Shown in pieces: positions 48,312 to 60,154 of a stretch of DNA of 64,000 bases. The DNA comes from Enoplosus armatus (taxonomy: Eukaryota; Chordata; Actinopteri; Centrarchiformes; Enoplosidae). Below the pieces are notes generated by a model. The model saw nothing but the letters and a program-made list of their open reading frames with translations. It did no database searches and had not been told where the DNA came from. The stretch covers positions 8,694,548 through 8,758,547 of the forward strand of contig NC_092190.1 in NCBI RefSeq assembly GCF_043641665.1, written 5' to 3'. The position numbers and the translations under genes were made by a program. Positions within the stretch are counted from its first letter, which is position 1. The number at the start of each line of letters is the position of its first letter.

Positions 48312-48411
48312 CTCATTTATACAGGAACGTCACTGGTGTTACAGTCACTGGTGTTACAGTCACTGGTGCTCCTCTTTCTGGTAAAACCAGTGATGTTCCT
48401 GTATAAATGAG
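48312..48411. repeat. 26-bp near-perfect palindrome arms with an internal 15-bp tandem repeat
   Basis: The left arm (48312-48337) and right arm (48386-48411) are reverse complements at 25 of 26 bases (single mismatch at 48329/48394). The 48-bp loop includes a 15-bp unit 'cactggtgttacagt' at 48331-48345 and 48346-48360, plus a partial third to 48368. It can form a stem-loop in DNA or RNA. Confidence 0.85.
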
Positions 48412-48972
48412 TGACAATTTTGAGGAAAAAACTAAACTTTTAACAAAATGGCAAAATGTGTCAGACTTCATGTCTTAAATAAATTCCTAAAGTTAAACAT
48501 TGAACATCAGATTAATAAACTTTCTTGCATCATTGCAAGGACAGTCTTTACTTATTGAACATACTGTATAAAATTGACACGATTATTAGGTCAACTTAAA
48601 AGATTTTGGTGTCTGCAAAAGTAAGAGACAGCACTTCCGCTGTTTTTGTAGAATGACCACAGTGTTCAGGCCCCAATTGTGACGTGGCTGGTGAAGGTGG
48701 AGAACACTGAAACATATAGATAGCAGAGGGTCCGGGATAGCTAGCTAGTGTGGAGAGATATTTGTTACTTTATTGAAGAGTACTTAACATCGACCCTATA
48801 ATGCCCAGTCCACGATACTACATTCACTAGTCATACATCAACAGTACGTCACAGTTATCATAACTTCCACCCACTTGCGACTGAAGAGAGTTTGCGCTTG
48901 TCGGTCGGAGCAGCACAGCATCAGTTTACTGTCGCACACAGCTCTCGCTCTACATCCACGTTGTTTGTTCCC

Positions 48973-48974
<2 letters not shown>

Positions 48975-49006
<32 letters not shown>
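48975..49006. repeat. (GT)n microsatellite
   Basis: About 16 GT units. Confidence 0.95.
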
Positions 49007-49007
<1 letters not shown>

Positions 49008-50276
49008 AGTTCGTTGTGTGATTCAGGAATCATCTGGGTTTTGTTTAGAGCTGGAGGGCATGTGAACCCCGCAGTTACAATAGGACAGTAGTACTGCCAC
49101 TAGAGCGGGCTGTAGTTAATCAGTAAATATCTCTGAACTGCAGGCTGCTTGTTAAACCACGATATGTCTTGTTTTCTATTTCTTTAGATCAGTCTCTCCG
49201 CTGGCTCACTGTAACCAGGTCACTAGCAGACTAATTTATGGCCTCACTGATGTAAACATGACTGTTGTCTTGCACAAAGGCATTCACATAATTATTTCCT
49301 TGTTATATTGGCCTCATGTGGAGTTCAGCATGACTTTAGTCACACAGAGGATAGGCAGCCACCTTGAGGTTTCCTCCTTACACATCATGCTAAGCCGAGC
49401 ATTCAAGTATTTCAACACAAAACAATGAGTTACAAGGAGGAAATAAACAGGGACTGGAGCACACTGATTGATTTGCAGCCTTCAGTTCTGTCTGAAATGT
49501 CTTTGTTAACATCAGCTTCACTGTTATTTATTATCAATTTCATCTAGCTGCACTCACTGCACATCTAAGCTTCCATGTACTGATAGTCATCTGCTTCTCA
49601 TCAGTGCTAGTCTGATTGTCGGCTCCAAGCCATTACATTTTGTGTATTCAATATGCTAAACATGCAACATGTATCTTGCTGCTGCATGCTAGGTGGATTG
49701 AGAAAAAATGATTTCACAGGACAGTAAATTTCCCTGCAATGTTTGGTGCTTTGTTGAGGAGTGGCCACACATATGACAGCTGGTGTCATATGATCAATGT
49801 GCAATCATGTGAGTTGGCTGATTGAACTGCAACAACTGAAATAAGGAGTTCTTCTTTTGCTGTGCTAAGCAGTGTCTGACTGTGAGGAATCGGCACCCTG
49901 ACAAATAAGACTGGAGATCAGGTCAATCCAAGTGTCAAATGGAAATGGAAAAAAAGATTTATTCTTAAACTTTAAACCATTATCGTGACCATGTCAAACC
50001 TGCCTGACATTTGACTGTGTTCACTCCCGTGTCCTAATATTATTTGACACAAATCTGAGTTGCTGTGATCCTGTTGTAAATGTGTGCTGTACTGACATGC
50101 TCTCTGTCTCCTTAAAGATTCTTCTCTCCATCTCCGCCAGAATCTGGAACTCAAAAATAGACTTCTACGTGGTTTAATTAATGTTATTCTGCTCTATAGG
50201 CAATGAGTCTTTTCCAAAGGTCATGCAAGATGTCAGCAGCTGACATTTTTTTCACATCCCTTACATAACCTTCCTC

Positions 50277-50282
<6 letters not shown>

Positions 50283-50314
<32 letters not shown>
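50283..50314. repeat. (CA)n microsatellite
   Basis: About 16 CA units. Confidence 0.95.
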
Positions 50315-50315
<1 letters not shown>

Positions 50316-51819
50316 ATCTTTCTCACTGTCTCGCTCTTGTTTCTCTTTCTCTCACCTCCACTTTCTGTCTCGCGTGGTGTGAGGGATCAGAAATTGCCCA
50401 GAGGGTCCACCCACGCTTTATCCCCCAGCGATGAGTAAGGCAGCAGCAGATTTCTTGCTGTTTGCGCATAAATGTGAATGTGCTTATGCATAAGCCCACC
50501 TGTGCGACCCTTTGACTGGGATGGGATGAAAATAACAGAGCTAGACACTGTACTGTACGGCACTGCGCTCTGAACAGATGATTGTCATGGAACACACTGC
50601 TGTCTCTCCCTTCACCAACTTATTTTGTGCTGAAAAGTTAATAAAATAGCAACTGAGTTCGGCTTGAATTTTTAAACACACAGTGAGAGCGACGGGAGCG
50701 ATGAGATGAAGGAAAGACGGAAGGTATGAGAGTGGATACATGATGACTCAGGAAATAATAGGGATGTCATCTCCTTCCTTTCGAATCACACATTTCATCA
50801 GAGCTTCCTGTTGGACGTGATTCCACGGCCCTGACTGCGACAGAGCTCATAAGCGTCAGCCGTCTCCGTGCTTTCAATTTGGACAACATTGCTTGGAATA
50901 GGACATTGTGCAGCTGCAGTGTCAGAGAGAGAGAGAGAGCTGAGAGCATCAAGAGCACACTGTTATTAATAACTCATATGCACGAGCGTGGTGTTATTGA
51001 GCATGTGCCGCTTACAAACACTCAATGTCACCGGCTCTTAACATATGAGAGGAGGGAGACAATGATTGTGGCCTATTGTACAGGACCTTATCTCTGTGAA
51101 TGACCCTGAATGAGGCTTCAGGGTGTCAGGTTAGTCCTCTCAAATATGTCATTACTTTGCAGAATGAGGGATTGTGTTAGTGGATGCTGGAGATTTAAAA
51201 GCTAACAAACAAAGGGAAGTTTGTGAATATCCGAGCGCCATGCTGAAGTGAATTTTCTATTCCAGTGTGCTCTCTATCTACAGTATAGATCACCTATCAC
51301 TCTGTGTAGGCGGGGAACAAGCAAGCTGTACACTTTGCTGCGGAACACGTCTGGAGGCTTGAGTCTATGGAAACTAAATCTTCATACTATAAATATAACT
51401 GAGAATCTAAGATGAAGCCTAACATAAAGCTTTTTCACAGGTTTTTAACATAGTTGCCAACCCTTTTTCAGCCTTTAAGGTTGTTTTTCTTTAATACCAG
51501 AGATGATTTTCTGGGATGTGAGTCAACATGCAACCTTTTCACCTATTCTATGCGATCCTAATTCTGCTCGTACAACTGAATTAAAGTAAATTATCTACAT
51601 TTGAGGCAAACTTGGCCATGGAATAGGTATTCACTTAAGACTGTAGGTGTTCGATTAAAGTGATGCTCACCTTGAGGCTCAGAGACAGTTAACTCTTCTT
51701 TATTGACTTTTCTCTTAACACCACGGCACAGTATTGCAACCATGTAGGCTTACAGGCATATAGAGTTAAAGAATGTGTGGTCTGTATTTTTCACTGTTTT
51801 CATTTGAATTATTTTATTG

Positions 51820-51895
51820 TCTTATGCCTGCCCTTTGGAAATCACTTTGTAATCGCTGCAGTGCTGTATAAATAAACTTAATTATTATTATAATT
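51820..51895 (+). repeat. Retroposon 3'-tail-like fragment
   Basis: The text 'aaatcactttgtaatcgc' and 'gtgctgtataaataaactta' followed by an ATT-rich tail is the usual 3' end of a common fish SINE/LINE family. Only the end is visible. Confidence 0.45.
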
Positions 51896-53569
51896 TTTGT
51901 TATAAGAACCAATACAAAGTGCCAAAATTTAATGAAAATCAAGCAACCAAACACACACACAACTGAAATGGCTTATCACCAGAATTACAAAGAAATTCTT
52001 CCATGATGTGCACATATTTTTTATGAGCCTAATCAGCATAAACAGCAAAGTTACATTAAACCATTTTCAAAATGCACATGAATAAAGACATTTTACTGGC
52101 TTCTCTTTTAATTTGCAAGAAACACAGACTTCCATTCAATTTACATAATTATAGTTACTAACTGTTTTAGCAGTTAGGAGCAGCGAAACTAGCGTTAGCA
52201 TAAACAAGCCACATGGAGCATAGATTAGCTTAGCAGATGTGAAGGAAGCTAACAGCTGGTAAAATAAACCAACGTGCTGCGAAAGGCTTATTAAATGTCC
52301 CATTCTGTTCTTAATAATTGCTTCTACTCACTCGGTCAGAGATGCACACAACTCACACAACTTTGATGCAGTAAAGTACACTTTGTACTCTGTTCTGCCA
52401 GCATGCCTCTTGCTTTGCCTGTTTACTGCAGAAAGCGCAGCTGTGCCACAAGAGGGCAATTGCATAACAGTCAACAGTCTTTCCAACAGTGGCAATGTTT
52501 TTATTTCCAGGGAATGAAGTGTTACGTTGTTGTATGACACAGACTTTACAGGGAGGATGTAATTAATCATTAATCATAATATTTGTTAATCATAATAATT
52601 TATAAATTATCACATGACCAAGGTCGGTGGAATTTTCTTTCTGTGCAGCATGGTAGGTAAGCTCAATTCAACAGTGTCAGTAACAGCAAACAGGGAGATA
52701 TCAAAATCTGACACAATGACTAACACAACAGATCATATTCACAGATGGCTACAGGACAAAAAGGGGTGCAAGGTGGACATACAGAGTCGGGACTGTGACA
52801 TTGGAGAGACCGGGGTTCGCATCACGAGTCCCGCGTTTGATTAGCAACAAAAGCAAGGTTAGGATAAGATCATGGTACTGTATGTTAATAATGTGAATAC
52901 ATCATGTCCTGTGCTTCAAGTCATTTTAGACTTTTTCAATATTGAACCAAGACCCTGATCTTTGTGAGTGCCTAGACACAGTCAATAGAAAAGTTTTATC
53001 GTTCTTCTACAAGTGGAAAAACAAATACGTTGCCAAACAACATTTTGCAGATATGTTCAGTAAGAGCATTTTGCGACTTGGCCGAGGCGTTAATTAAAAA
53101 TATTTCCTCATAATGTTGATAAAAAATTGATTTGGGGCACCATTACTCTCTCAAAATGTATTTGCTGTTAGTATGATATAGGAGACAGGGCTGATCGTGG
53201 ACCGTTACATATTGTTATACACTGTATCTCCAATGTATTGTGGAGAGCTGCAATGCAGTATAGACGCCCTGCCTCCTTATTCTATCGCAATTAATTATTA
53301 GTGGATCTGGCTCCTTTGGGCGAACAACACTATCAATACTGCATCTACTTGCTGTGATCAATGAACAAGTTATTTAGGGAATTGGCCCCCTCCTCATGCA
53401 CTAACTGGTTTCTGCCCACACACTCTTATGTTTAAGTTTCCTCTTCATCACAGTCGCCTCAAATAGCACTTATAAAACGCATACATCACCACACCACTCT
53501 CTATTCTTACTCTTTATAGCCTGTGGCCTCACTAGTGTATACAGATCCCCCCCCCCCCGTCTTCACTGC

Positions 53570-54240
53570 AATGAGCAGTCCATTAGCAAATGCCAATAAG
53601 CCCTCTGTAGCGTGACAGCATGTTCTCAAACAAATTAGAGGCCTAAAGACAACGGGAATATTATTATTTTCAATCCTCCATCATGTGTTCATTAATCTTC
53701 ATTTGGACTTGATGAGTGTGGCAATCAAATGAAATTATATCCCTGTTTTGGCCTCTTGTGGATACCCCCTCTCACACACTCCCATCTAACCCGCAAGCTA
53801 TTGGAATGAAACAAAATTTCCAAACGACTTAAGATTAATTTTGTCTGATTAGCAGCTAAATATATCACCAAGCCCCTTCAAAGTCATTAACAGCAACAAC
53901 AACGGCAGCAGAAGCAAACACATCACAGAGCGAATGCACAAATCAAGCGCGAGCAGAAACAAGACCTTTTTAAATATTGAAAGATAAACATCATACAGAA
54001 GCCTTTGTTTGATTGTGCAAACATTGCCAAATCTGGCGTGCTCTCTGTGAGATCTGAGATCTTGCTGGGTAATTAGAAGGTGTGTGTTCGGGGCCTGGCT
54101 CCATTGCTTTAAATCCCTGTAATTGCCCCTGATCTCCTCTTAAAACATCACTATTCATTCCCCCATAATTACCGGCACATCTGCGGGAGCACACGTGCCT
54201 CCGTCCTCTCTGACATCACTGTGCAGTCTGCCTCTCCAGT
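53570..54240. promoter_or_regulatory. Candidate conserved non-coding element cluster
   Basis: The block has no repeats or simple sequence and has several homeodomain-type TAATTA/ATTAG cores ('gggtaattagaagg', 'cccataattaccggc', 'tgattagcag') mixed with GC-rich stretches. It lacks an open frame. This is judgement by eye; no conservation was measured. Confidence 0.25.
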
Positions 54241-55962
54241 GTGCCGCTATCTGTTAGTGGTCTGACTGGTGGAGTGAAGAAAGAGCAGCATTATGTGCAA
54301 CTGTACAGTCAAAACCATTTTATAATGACATTAAAACTTTGCTTTACAAAAGTCCTAAATCTTACTCCTCCTCGCACCCCTACGCCTCTGCACATTACTG
54401 ATCAGCAGCAGTTTTACCTTTTCAAAAAAAACAGCATGGCATCCTGCTGCTTTGAGTCCGCAGGCATATTTCAAAGCACTATTTTATTATATAAATGTGA
54501 CAAAACATGTAGAGAGGGTAATGGCAACACTTCTCTGCTTCAGCGTGGTCTTTGATGAGACTCAGCAATAGGTTTGTTTGAATATTTTGGAGAATATTTT
54601 CTGGTCCAAAATGCAAAGTCAGTCAGTGGAGCGAGGAAACTATATAGAATCAAAATGGACAGATTGAAGGGTGTACAAAATCACTCATAGGTCAGCAGTG
54701 ATATATAGTAAAATATACAATAATATAAACTGAAGAAAAGTTTCTGCCCGTTGCAAAGCTTGTCCCTTTCCTTTCCATAATCCCTGGTGTTGAGGCTCTT
54801 TTTCCTGCTTTCATAACAATCCATTAATTTCATGTACTGTTTAAAAAAACTGCTTTCAGTCCTGAAAAAAGAAAGTCCTGCGCTGGATAATCCATCACGG
54901 CAAATATGATTTATTTTTCATGGTGCCAAAGTTGAGTGTTTTCATAACAGCGTTTGTATTCACACCAACAGTATTATTGGACCAAAGACGATTTCAGTCT
55001 CTTTGATTGGATAAACAAGACACTGTAAACATAAGTTGGAGACAAAACTTTTTAGCACTTGCAATTACTAACATCTTCTTCCCAGGCATCCTAAGCAGCA
55101 AGCTTAATGCAATCACTGAGAATGTCAGAGATTGCATTATGCTGTGCTTACTTTCAATCAAGTCAAAAAGATGTTACTATCACATTCATGTCTTTTATGT
55201 GGCGGTGAACCGTATAGTGCCTTTATGGGACGTTTAAGGGGGTATATAATTGTCATTGCAAAATGTGCCAATATGAGTGGCCATCGGGGGCCTCTTTTCC
55301 CAAATCTTTTTTGGGCCCCAAACATTTACCTGGTTTACCTCTCCTGACGGTGCGCCTCTGGGTGTAGTTACTCTGTAAATCACTGTAATCTCCTTTGAAG
55401 TTGGCCTGCTGCCACACTATTGATTTAAATAGCATGAAAGTACAGAGTATTATGCGGGACATCTGTCTTTTATCGTGGTCTCACCTTGACTCTTGGCCGG
55501 ACATTTGCATCCATTCTGCCGAGTCATTGTTGACAAACTTGGGCACAGCAGAGACAGACAATCATGAGGAAACTTTGAGGTAGCGCCCATGTGGGCCTAG
55601 GGCAGCAGAAATCACGTGTGACCTAATTCTCAGCTGTCCTAGATATAAACACTTGGCTTCCAGTAGATTACTGTCCTCCTCAGCTCATGATCAAAGACAG
55701 CCAGAAACAAACGACTGCCACGCGAGAGATGGAGAGACACTGAGGGAGGAATGTCAAATGAAGAAGACGATGCGTTAAGAAGAAAGGATTTAGAGAAAGA
55801 AAGACATGTAAGAGCTGGATGATGGAGGCATACATGTTCGGGGGCAGATAACGTGACATAAGCAGACCTCTATACACAAGGATATTTCAACTTGTGTCCT
55901 CCCTTCTTCTAGTTTCTATTTCCCTGTTGTTGTTTCCTTGCTTGTTCAGTAGTTCTGGATAA

Positions 55963-56477
55963 CCTTAAAGCAGCTATAATCAATATTTTTATAATGCAAA
56001 TGTATTAAATCACAATATGAAAACAATGTGAAATGAATATCACCGGAATCTGCAGCTCTCCTCGGCTTTACAGAGCTTTGTAGCGAGTTTCAGCTCATTG
56101 TTTAGCAATTTGGCCGGCAACTTTGCTGTTTTGGTTCCCTCTCACTGCTCTCATAACATAGTTAAAAACGCTCTAAAAACCCACTGTACACTATCTTCTC
56201 GGCTTCAAATAGCAGACAGACACCGTTAGTGACTAGCTGGTGAACATAGTGGAGCAATTAGCCACTAAAGAGCCCAGTACTTCCCTCAGGAGGTGGCAGA
56301 GACCAAAAATAGAGCTAAAAAAGAGCACATATTAGACTTTCGCCAGATGGCTAGAAAAACTACTCCAAATTAATGCTAATGTTGCTCTGTATCTGCTGGA
56401 TTTGTAGATAAGCAACTCCCCATGGCAACTTAAACGTTGTTTCTGCTGCCCCCAAGTGGCCCCAAATTCTTTTTTCT
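55963..56477 (+). repeat. Teleost interspersed repeat 'gctggtgaacatagtggagc' (copy 3)
   Basis: This is the longest copy. It starts 'ttaaagcagctataatcaat' and ends 'gcccccaagtggccccaa'. It shares ordered blocks with 31166-31665 and 41080-41345 and is followed after 30 bases by hAT-like copy 2. Confidence 0.75.
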
Positions 56478-56507
56478 GTTAGACCCCTTTCTTTTTCTGC
56501 CTGTGGC

Positions 56508-56935
56508 CAGTGGTGGAAGAAGTACTCAGACCTTTTACTTAAGTAAAAATAGCAATACCGCAGTGTAGAAATACTTCATTACAAGCAAAAGTTATGCATA
56601 AGTATTAGCATCAAAGCACATGTAAGCTAAGTACTAACAGTAAAAGTGCTCGTTATGCAGCTTGTTCCATTTCAGAAGAACATGTATTATATTACTTGAT
56701 TATACTTATTGATGCATCATAGTGTGAAGATCATGTTGCCATAAAGGTGAAGCTAATTTTAACTATTTTACATACTGCTGGGTGGCCTAATATAAAATAA
56801 TGCATCATTATTTATTTGTTGATTATATTCAGTTTTAATAATCTGCAATCTGTAATTAGTAAAATGCCTCTGAAATGTAGTGGAAAAAAAGTAGAAGGAA
56901 ATGGAAATATTCAAGTAAAATACAACCCACCACTG
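56508..56935 (+). mobile_element. Teleost hAT-like non-autonomous element (copy 2)
   Basis: It begins CAGTGGTGGAAGAAGTACTC and ends 'tacaacccaccactg', so the termini are inverted repeats. Inside are 'cttttacttaagtaaaa', 'atactgctgggtggcctaat' and 'aatgtagtggaaaaaaagta'. It is complete and uninterrupted and best represents the family here. It has no coding capacity. Confidence 0.8.
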
Positions 56936-58379
56936 TATTTGGCTGCATTTTCCGTATTAGTATTATTAGTGTAGTGATTTATTGAAGTGGTGGTAGAACA
57001 GTGGGTGGCAGCAATAAGGTGATGCTGTGTCTGCAGAAGAGGAAGCAAGAGCAGATCCTGCTGTGTCATTGTTTATCCTAAAAAAGTCTTTTCATCAGCT
57101 TTTATCTTATCTTCTTTTCTCTTTTCTTTTCTACTTTAGCCATTCCTTTCAGTGTCTTAAGTGCTTTAAAACTGTGTTTTAAACTTTGGGCACTGTATAA
57201 ATTAACCATCAAAACCCTCAAACATAACAGTTAGTCCTGGTGCAACATACAGTATCTGACAGAAGAAGGGGAAAACCTGGACAACAATGCACTGGAGGGG
57301 CCTATTATCCCATTTATATTCACTCTCTGTCACAACCTGTGTGGCTGTTGGGTTAACCAGGGCCGACGTGCAGTGGAGCATTCATGTCCTGTCCTTGTCT
57401 CTCTGTTTCCCAAGCTCCATCACTCAGGCTCATGCAGAGGCAATATTAATCATCATAACGTCCTTCCATGCACAAACTGCAGTAATGAAAATAAAACTCA
57501 CTCTGATGCTCATTCACCAAAGCAAAAATCTATCAATAACTGTTGCTCATTTATTTCATAATCAGCACAGGATCCTCGGGAGCTTTGCAATGAAAAGTGA
57601 ATTTTGTCTTTTGGTGTGCCTTTTTTAAATCAATTTAAGATGGGATTTTTTTTCTCCCGTGGTATTATCTCGGCCCTTCAGAGAGGTTAGAGGTCAAACT
57701 TAGATGGAGAACATTACCTTTGTAGCTGGGTGGCATTCAGGTAAACACACAAGGCCTGTCTCTTCAGTTACCAGGTCAAAAATGATGTAACACCCCCTCC
57801 AATATATTTGAAAGATGCAACATATCAGAGAAACATGTGCTTTAGAAATCTATTTCTTTGCCACAGACTCCTCAAAGGCTGACTTTCCCACATCAATTTC
57901 AGAGTTTTTCCAAAGGTGATTTAACAGTCCTTTTGAACAAAGGACATTCCTATAGTGCATCTGCAGCAGAAGAATAGAATAAATCAGATTGTGTGAGTTC
58001 CCAGATGAAACAGAGGAGTATTTCTGCTTGGTGTCATCATACTCATTATGAGACACCCATTTATAGATCTGAGAAGGTGCTCTCACATCCTTAGAATAGC
58101 CATGAGGTCAAATTGAGAAGAGCTTTACTTTAAACAGTCAGAAGTGTGCCAGGCACAAGTTGGAAATATGCAGCACTTCACACAGTATGTTCTGTCTTCT
58201 TTGTAATGTACTGACATTTGTGCCGTGAATGACAAATTTCTTTAATCTACCCTCCTACTACACTGTTTATTACTCACTTGCTGAAGGTATTTGGAAGGTG
58301 CTTTGATTTATTTCTCCCAGAGCTGCAATGAAAACCAGCTGTGTGCTGTATTAAACCAACAATGAGGTGTATTATTGTA
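56936..58379. other. Gene-free region
   Basis: No gene was recognised. A 113-residue open frame at 57287-57628 begins with a hydrophobic stretch but has no splice context or family likeness. A degenerate retroposon-tail-like segment lies near 57150-57210. Confidence 0.5.
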
Positions 58380-58632
58380 CAGCTGCAACAACAATTTTGA
58401 TCGTCGATTAGTCATTTGAGTCCTTTATCCAGCAAAAAATATTAAACAATCCCTGTTTGGAGCTTCTAAAATGTGAAGTGTGCTGCTTTTCCCTGTTTTA
58501 TATTCATGTAAATAGAATATATTTGGGTTTTGGACAAAACCAACAATCTGGAGATGTCATCTTGGACTTTTTATTGACTAAACAATTAATAGTATAAACA
58601 ATAATAGAAAGGATCGGTAATTGCAGCCCTAT
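58380..58632 (+). repeat. Teleost interspersed repeat, same family as 7640-7880
   Basis: It begins 'agctgcaacaacaatttt' and ends 'ggtaattgcagccctat', with a 'gtcgattagtcattt' block. These inverted ends (agctgcaac/ttgcagc) suit a small DNA element. Confidence 0.6.
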
Positions 58633-58817
58633 ATCTGTGATCATGAGTGGTTCATGTAGAGGATAGCAGGTGATACATTTAATCCGAAGGTGTCATGTTA
58701 AGTAAGGACTCGCAGGAAGTTAGGTGTCTGCTCACTTCTTCCTGCTCCTCTTGCCTTCTGCTCTGCCTTGTCTGCCTTCATCATTGATGAGTCCCTCAGC
58801 TTAAACTGGGCTGGAAG

Positions 58818-59362
58818 CAGTGATGCAAGACGTACTCGGATCCTTCACTTAAGTAAAAGAACCAAAACAACAGTGAAAGTGAAAGTCCTACATTCAAGTA
58901 CTAAAGTAAAACTGTAGTATATCAGCAAAATGTACTTTAGGGATCAAAAGTTCTGCTACACAAATTTGTGTCCACTTGATGGGCTTTTGTGTAATTTTTG
59001 CTTTTTTTGTGAAATATTGGATAATTCTACCTCTTTGGGCTTTTAACAGTTATATAAACGAAAACATCTACGAAGTTTAGAGGGGAAATGTCTCTTTGGT
59101 GCAACTGCTAACAACTCACAACTCAAGGGAGCCCAAGTAAAGACTGCTTTTTTGTTTAGTGGCCAAAGCCAAAAAGGTTGGGAACTACTGATTTAAATTG
59201 TTAACAATGTTTTTTAAGCTGATCAGATGTTTTTATGGAAAATCTTTTGATCTGAAAAGTTACTACTGCTGCCAGATAAATGTAGTAGAGTAAAAAGTAC
59301 AATATTTCCCTCAAAATTGTACTTAAATACAGTATTCGAGTAAATGTTACTAGTCACCACTG
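58818..59362 (+). mobile_element. Teleost hAT-like element (copy 3) carrying an internal second repeat
   Basis: The outer parts read 'cagtgatgcaagacgtactc...cacttaagtaaaag' and '...gagtaaatgttactagtcaccactg'. From about 58960 to 59200 a different repeat interrupts it ('ttttttgtgaaatattggat', 'gaggggaaatgt', 'ggttgggaactactg'). The same second repeat sits in copy 4 in the same relative orientation. Confidence 0.7.
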
Positions 59363-59734
59363 GCTTGTCGTGTGAATAATTGAACCTTTATATTGTAGCA
59401 CATTACTTTGAGGGCTTGATAATACCACAAATAGGTCTTTCAACTTTCTGTAGTCTCTAGACCATGTGCAGATTTTCAAGGTTGAGTTTAAATCAGATAA
59501 AACACTGATTGAGTGGACATACAGTATAAAACAGCTTTAATGAAACCACAAAAAAGGCTTCACAGTAAAGCAAAGCATGAAAAGATTGCCTGGTGAAACA
59601 ATGTCTGCTTAAAGAATACGCTTCCTCTCCTGGAGTGTCTGGATATCTGCCATGAGAATAATAAGACCCCACATTCAAACACTGTGGCGCACCAGCATAA
59701 CAATACATGTTTGAAATAACTATCGGAGGGGCCA

Positions 59735-60000
59735 TTCATGCAACCTTTGGTTAATCACCCAACTGCCTTCTTCCATTCTCCACATCCTTTTCTCTCTTAC
59801 CTCGCGCTCAATACACCTCCACATAGGCCAGGGATCTCATTCATCACTGCCAGTCCAGACTGGATATTAGTAACCCCGCAACAGTTTGCGAGAGTGTATT
59901 ATCTCCCCGCCGCGTGTCTACTTACTTCATCAGAGAGTTGCCCATATAATGGAGAAATTTCCAGAAAGGCTGAGCAGCTGATTAGAGCTTTGTTGTTGGT
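59735..60000. promoter_or_regulatory. Candidate conserved non-coding element
   Basis: A block with no repeats or simple sequence, containing 'ggttaatcacccaactgcc', 'tgcccatataatggag' (CArG-like) and 'agctgattagagctttgttg', bounded by a GT microsatellite. There is no convincing frame. By eye only. Confidence 0.22.
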
Positions 60001-60007
60001 CTGGCTG

Positions 60008-60009
<2 letters not shown>

Positions 60010-60050
<41 letters not shown>
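60010..60050. repeat. (GT)n microsatellite
   Basis: About 20 GT units. Confidence 0.95.
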
Positions 60051-60054
<4 letters not shown>

Positions 60055-60154
60055 TGATTCACACTGACCTTTTCGCTGTTGTTTCTGTAGGCACTGAGAT
60101 CTACTGTGTGTGAGCATTATCTTGTTCAATCACTAGTTAGGGACAGTTAGGGAC

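Larger units (their letters stand above)
47161..48420 (-). mobile_element. Decayed mobile-element-like segment with ORF remnant
   Basis: On the - strand from 48267 an open frame begins MSYFMAKLSTAEKQRLYRQR and continues RRDADPTRKAKYLATW... with a basic KRKKVGDLSERERR stretch. The 'AEKQRLYRQRRDADP' opening is that of many uncharacterised multi-copy fish proteins, by recall. After about residue 85 the reading appears to shift into the frame at 48005-47805 (LLELFLQQREAS), so the gene is broken. Motifs like 'ctggtgttac' occur around 47190, 47500 and 48331-48368, and a 26-bp palindrome closes the right side. The left limit is a guess and the element class is unknown. Confidence 0.4.
48421..55962. 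other. Gene-free region with possible conserved non-coding blocks
   Basis: No gene was recognised. It has GT and CA repeats (48975-49006, 50283-50314), a short C run (53547-53557) and a retroposon-tail-like segment at 51820-51895 ('gtgctgtataaataaactta'). A B-box-like 'gaccggggttcgcatcac' occurs near 52809-52826, possibly an old tRNA-derived SINE. The blocks 50760-51120 and 53570-54240 look free of repeats and stand out as candidate enhancers. Confidence 0.5.

Noticed and set aside
57287..57628. 113-residue open frame with a hydrophobic start resembling a signal peptide
   Set aside because: No splice context or family likeness, and low-information composition; treated as chance.
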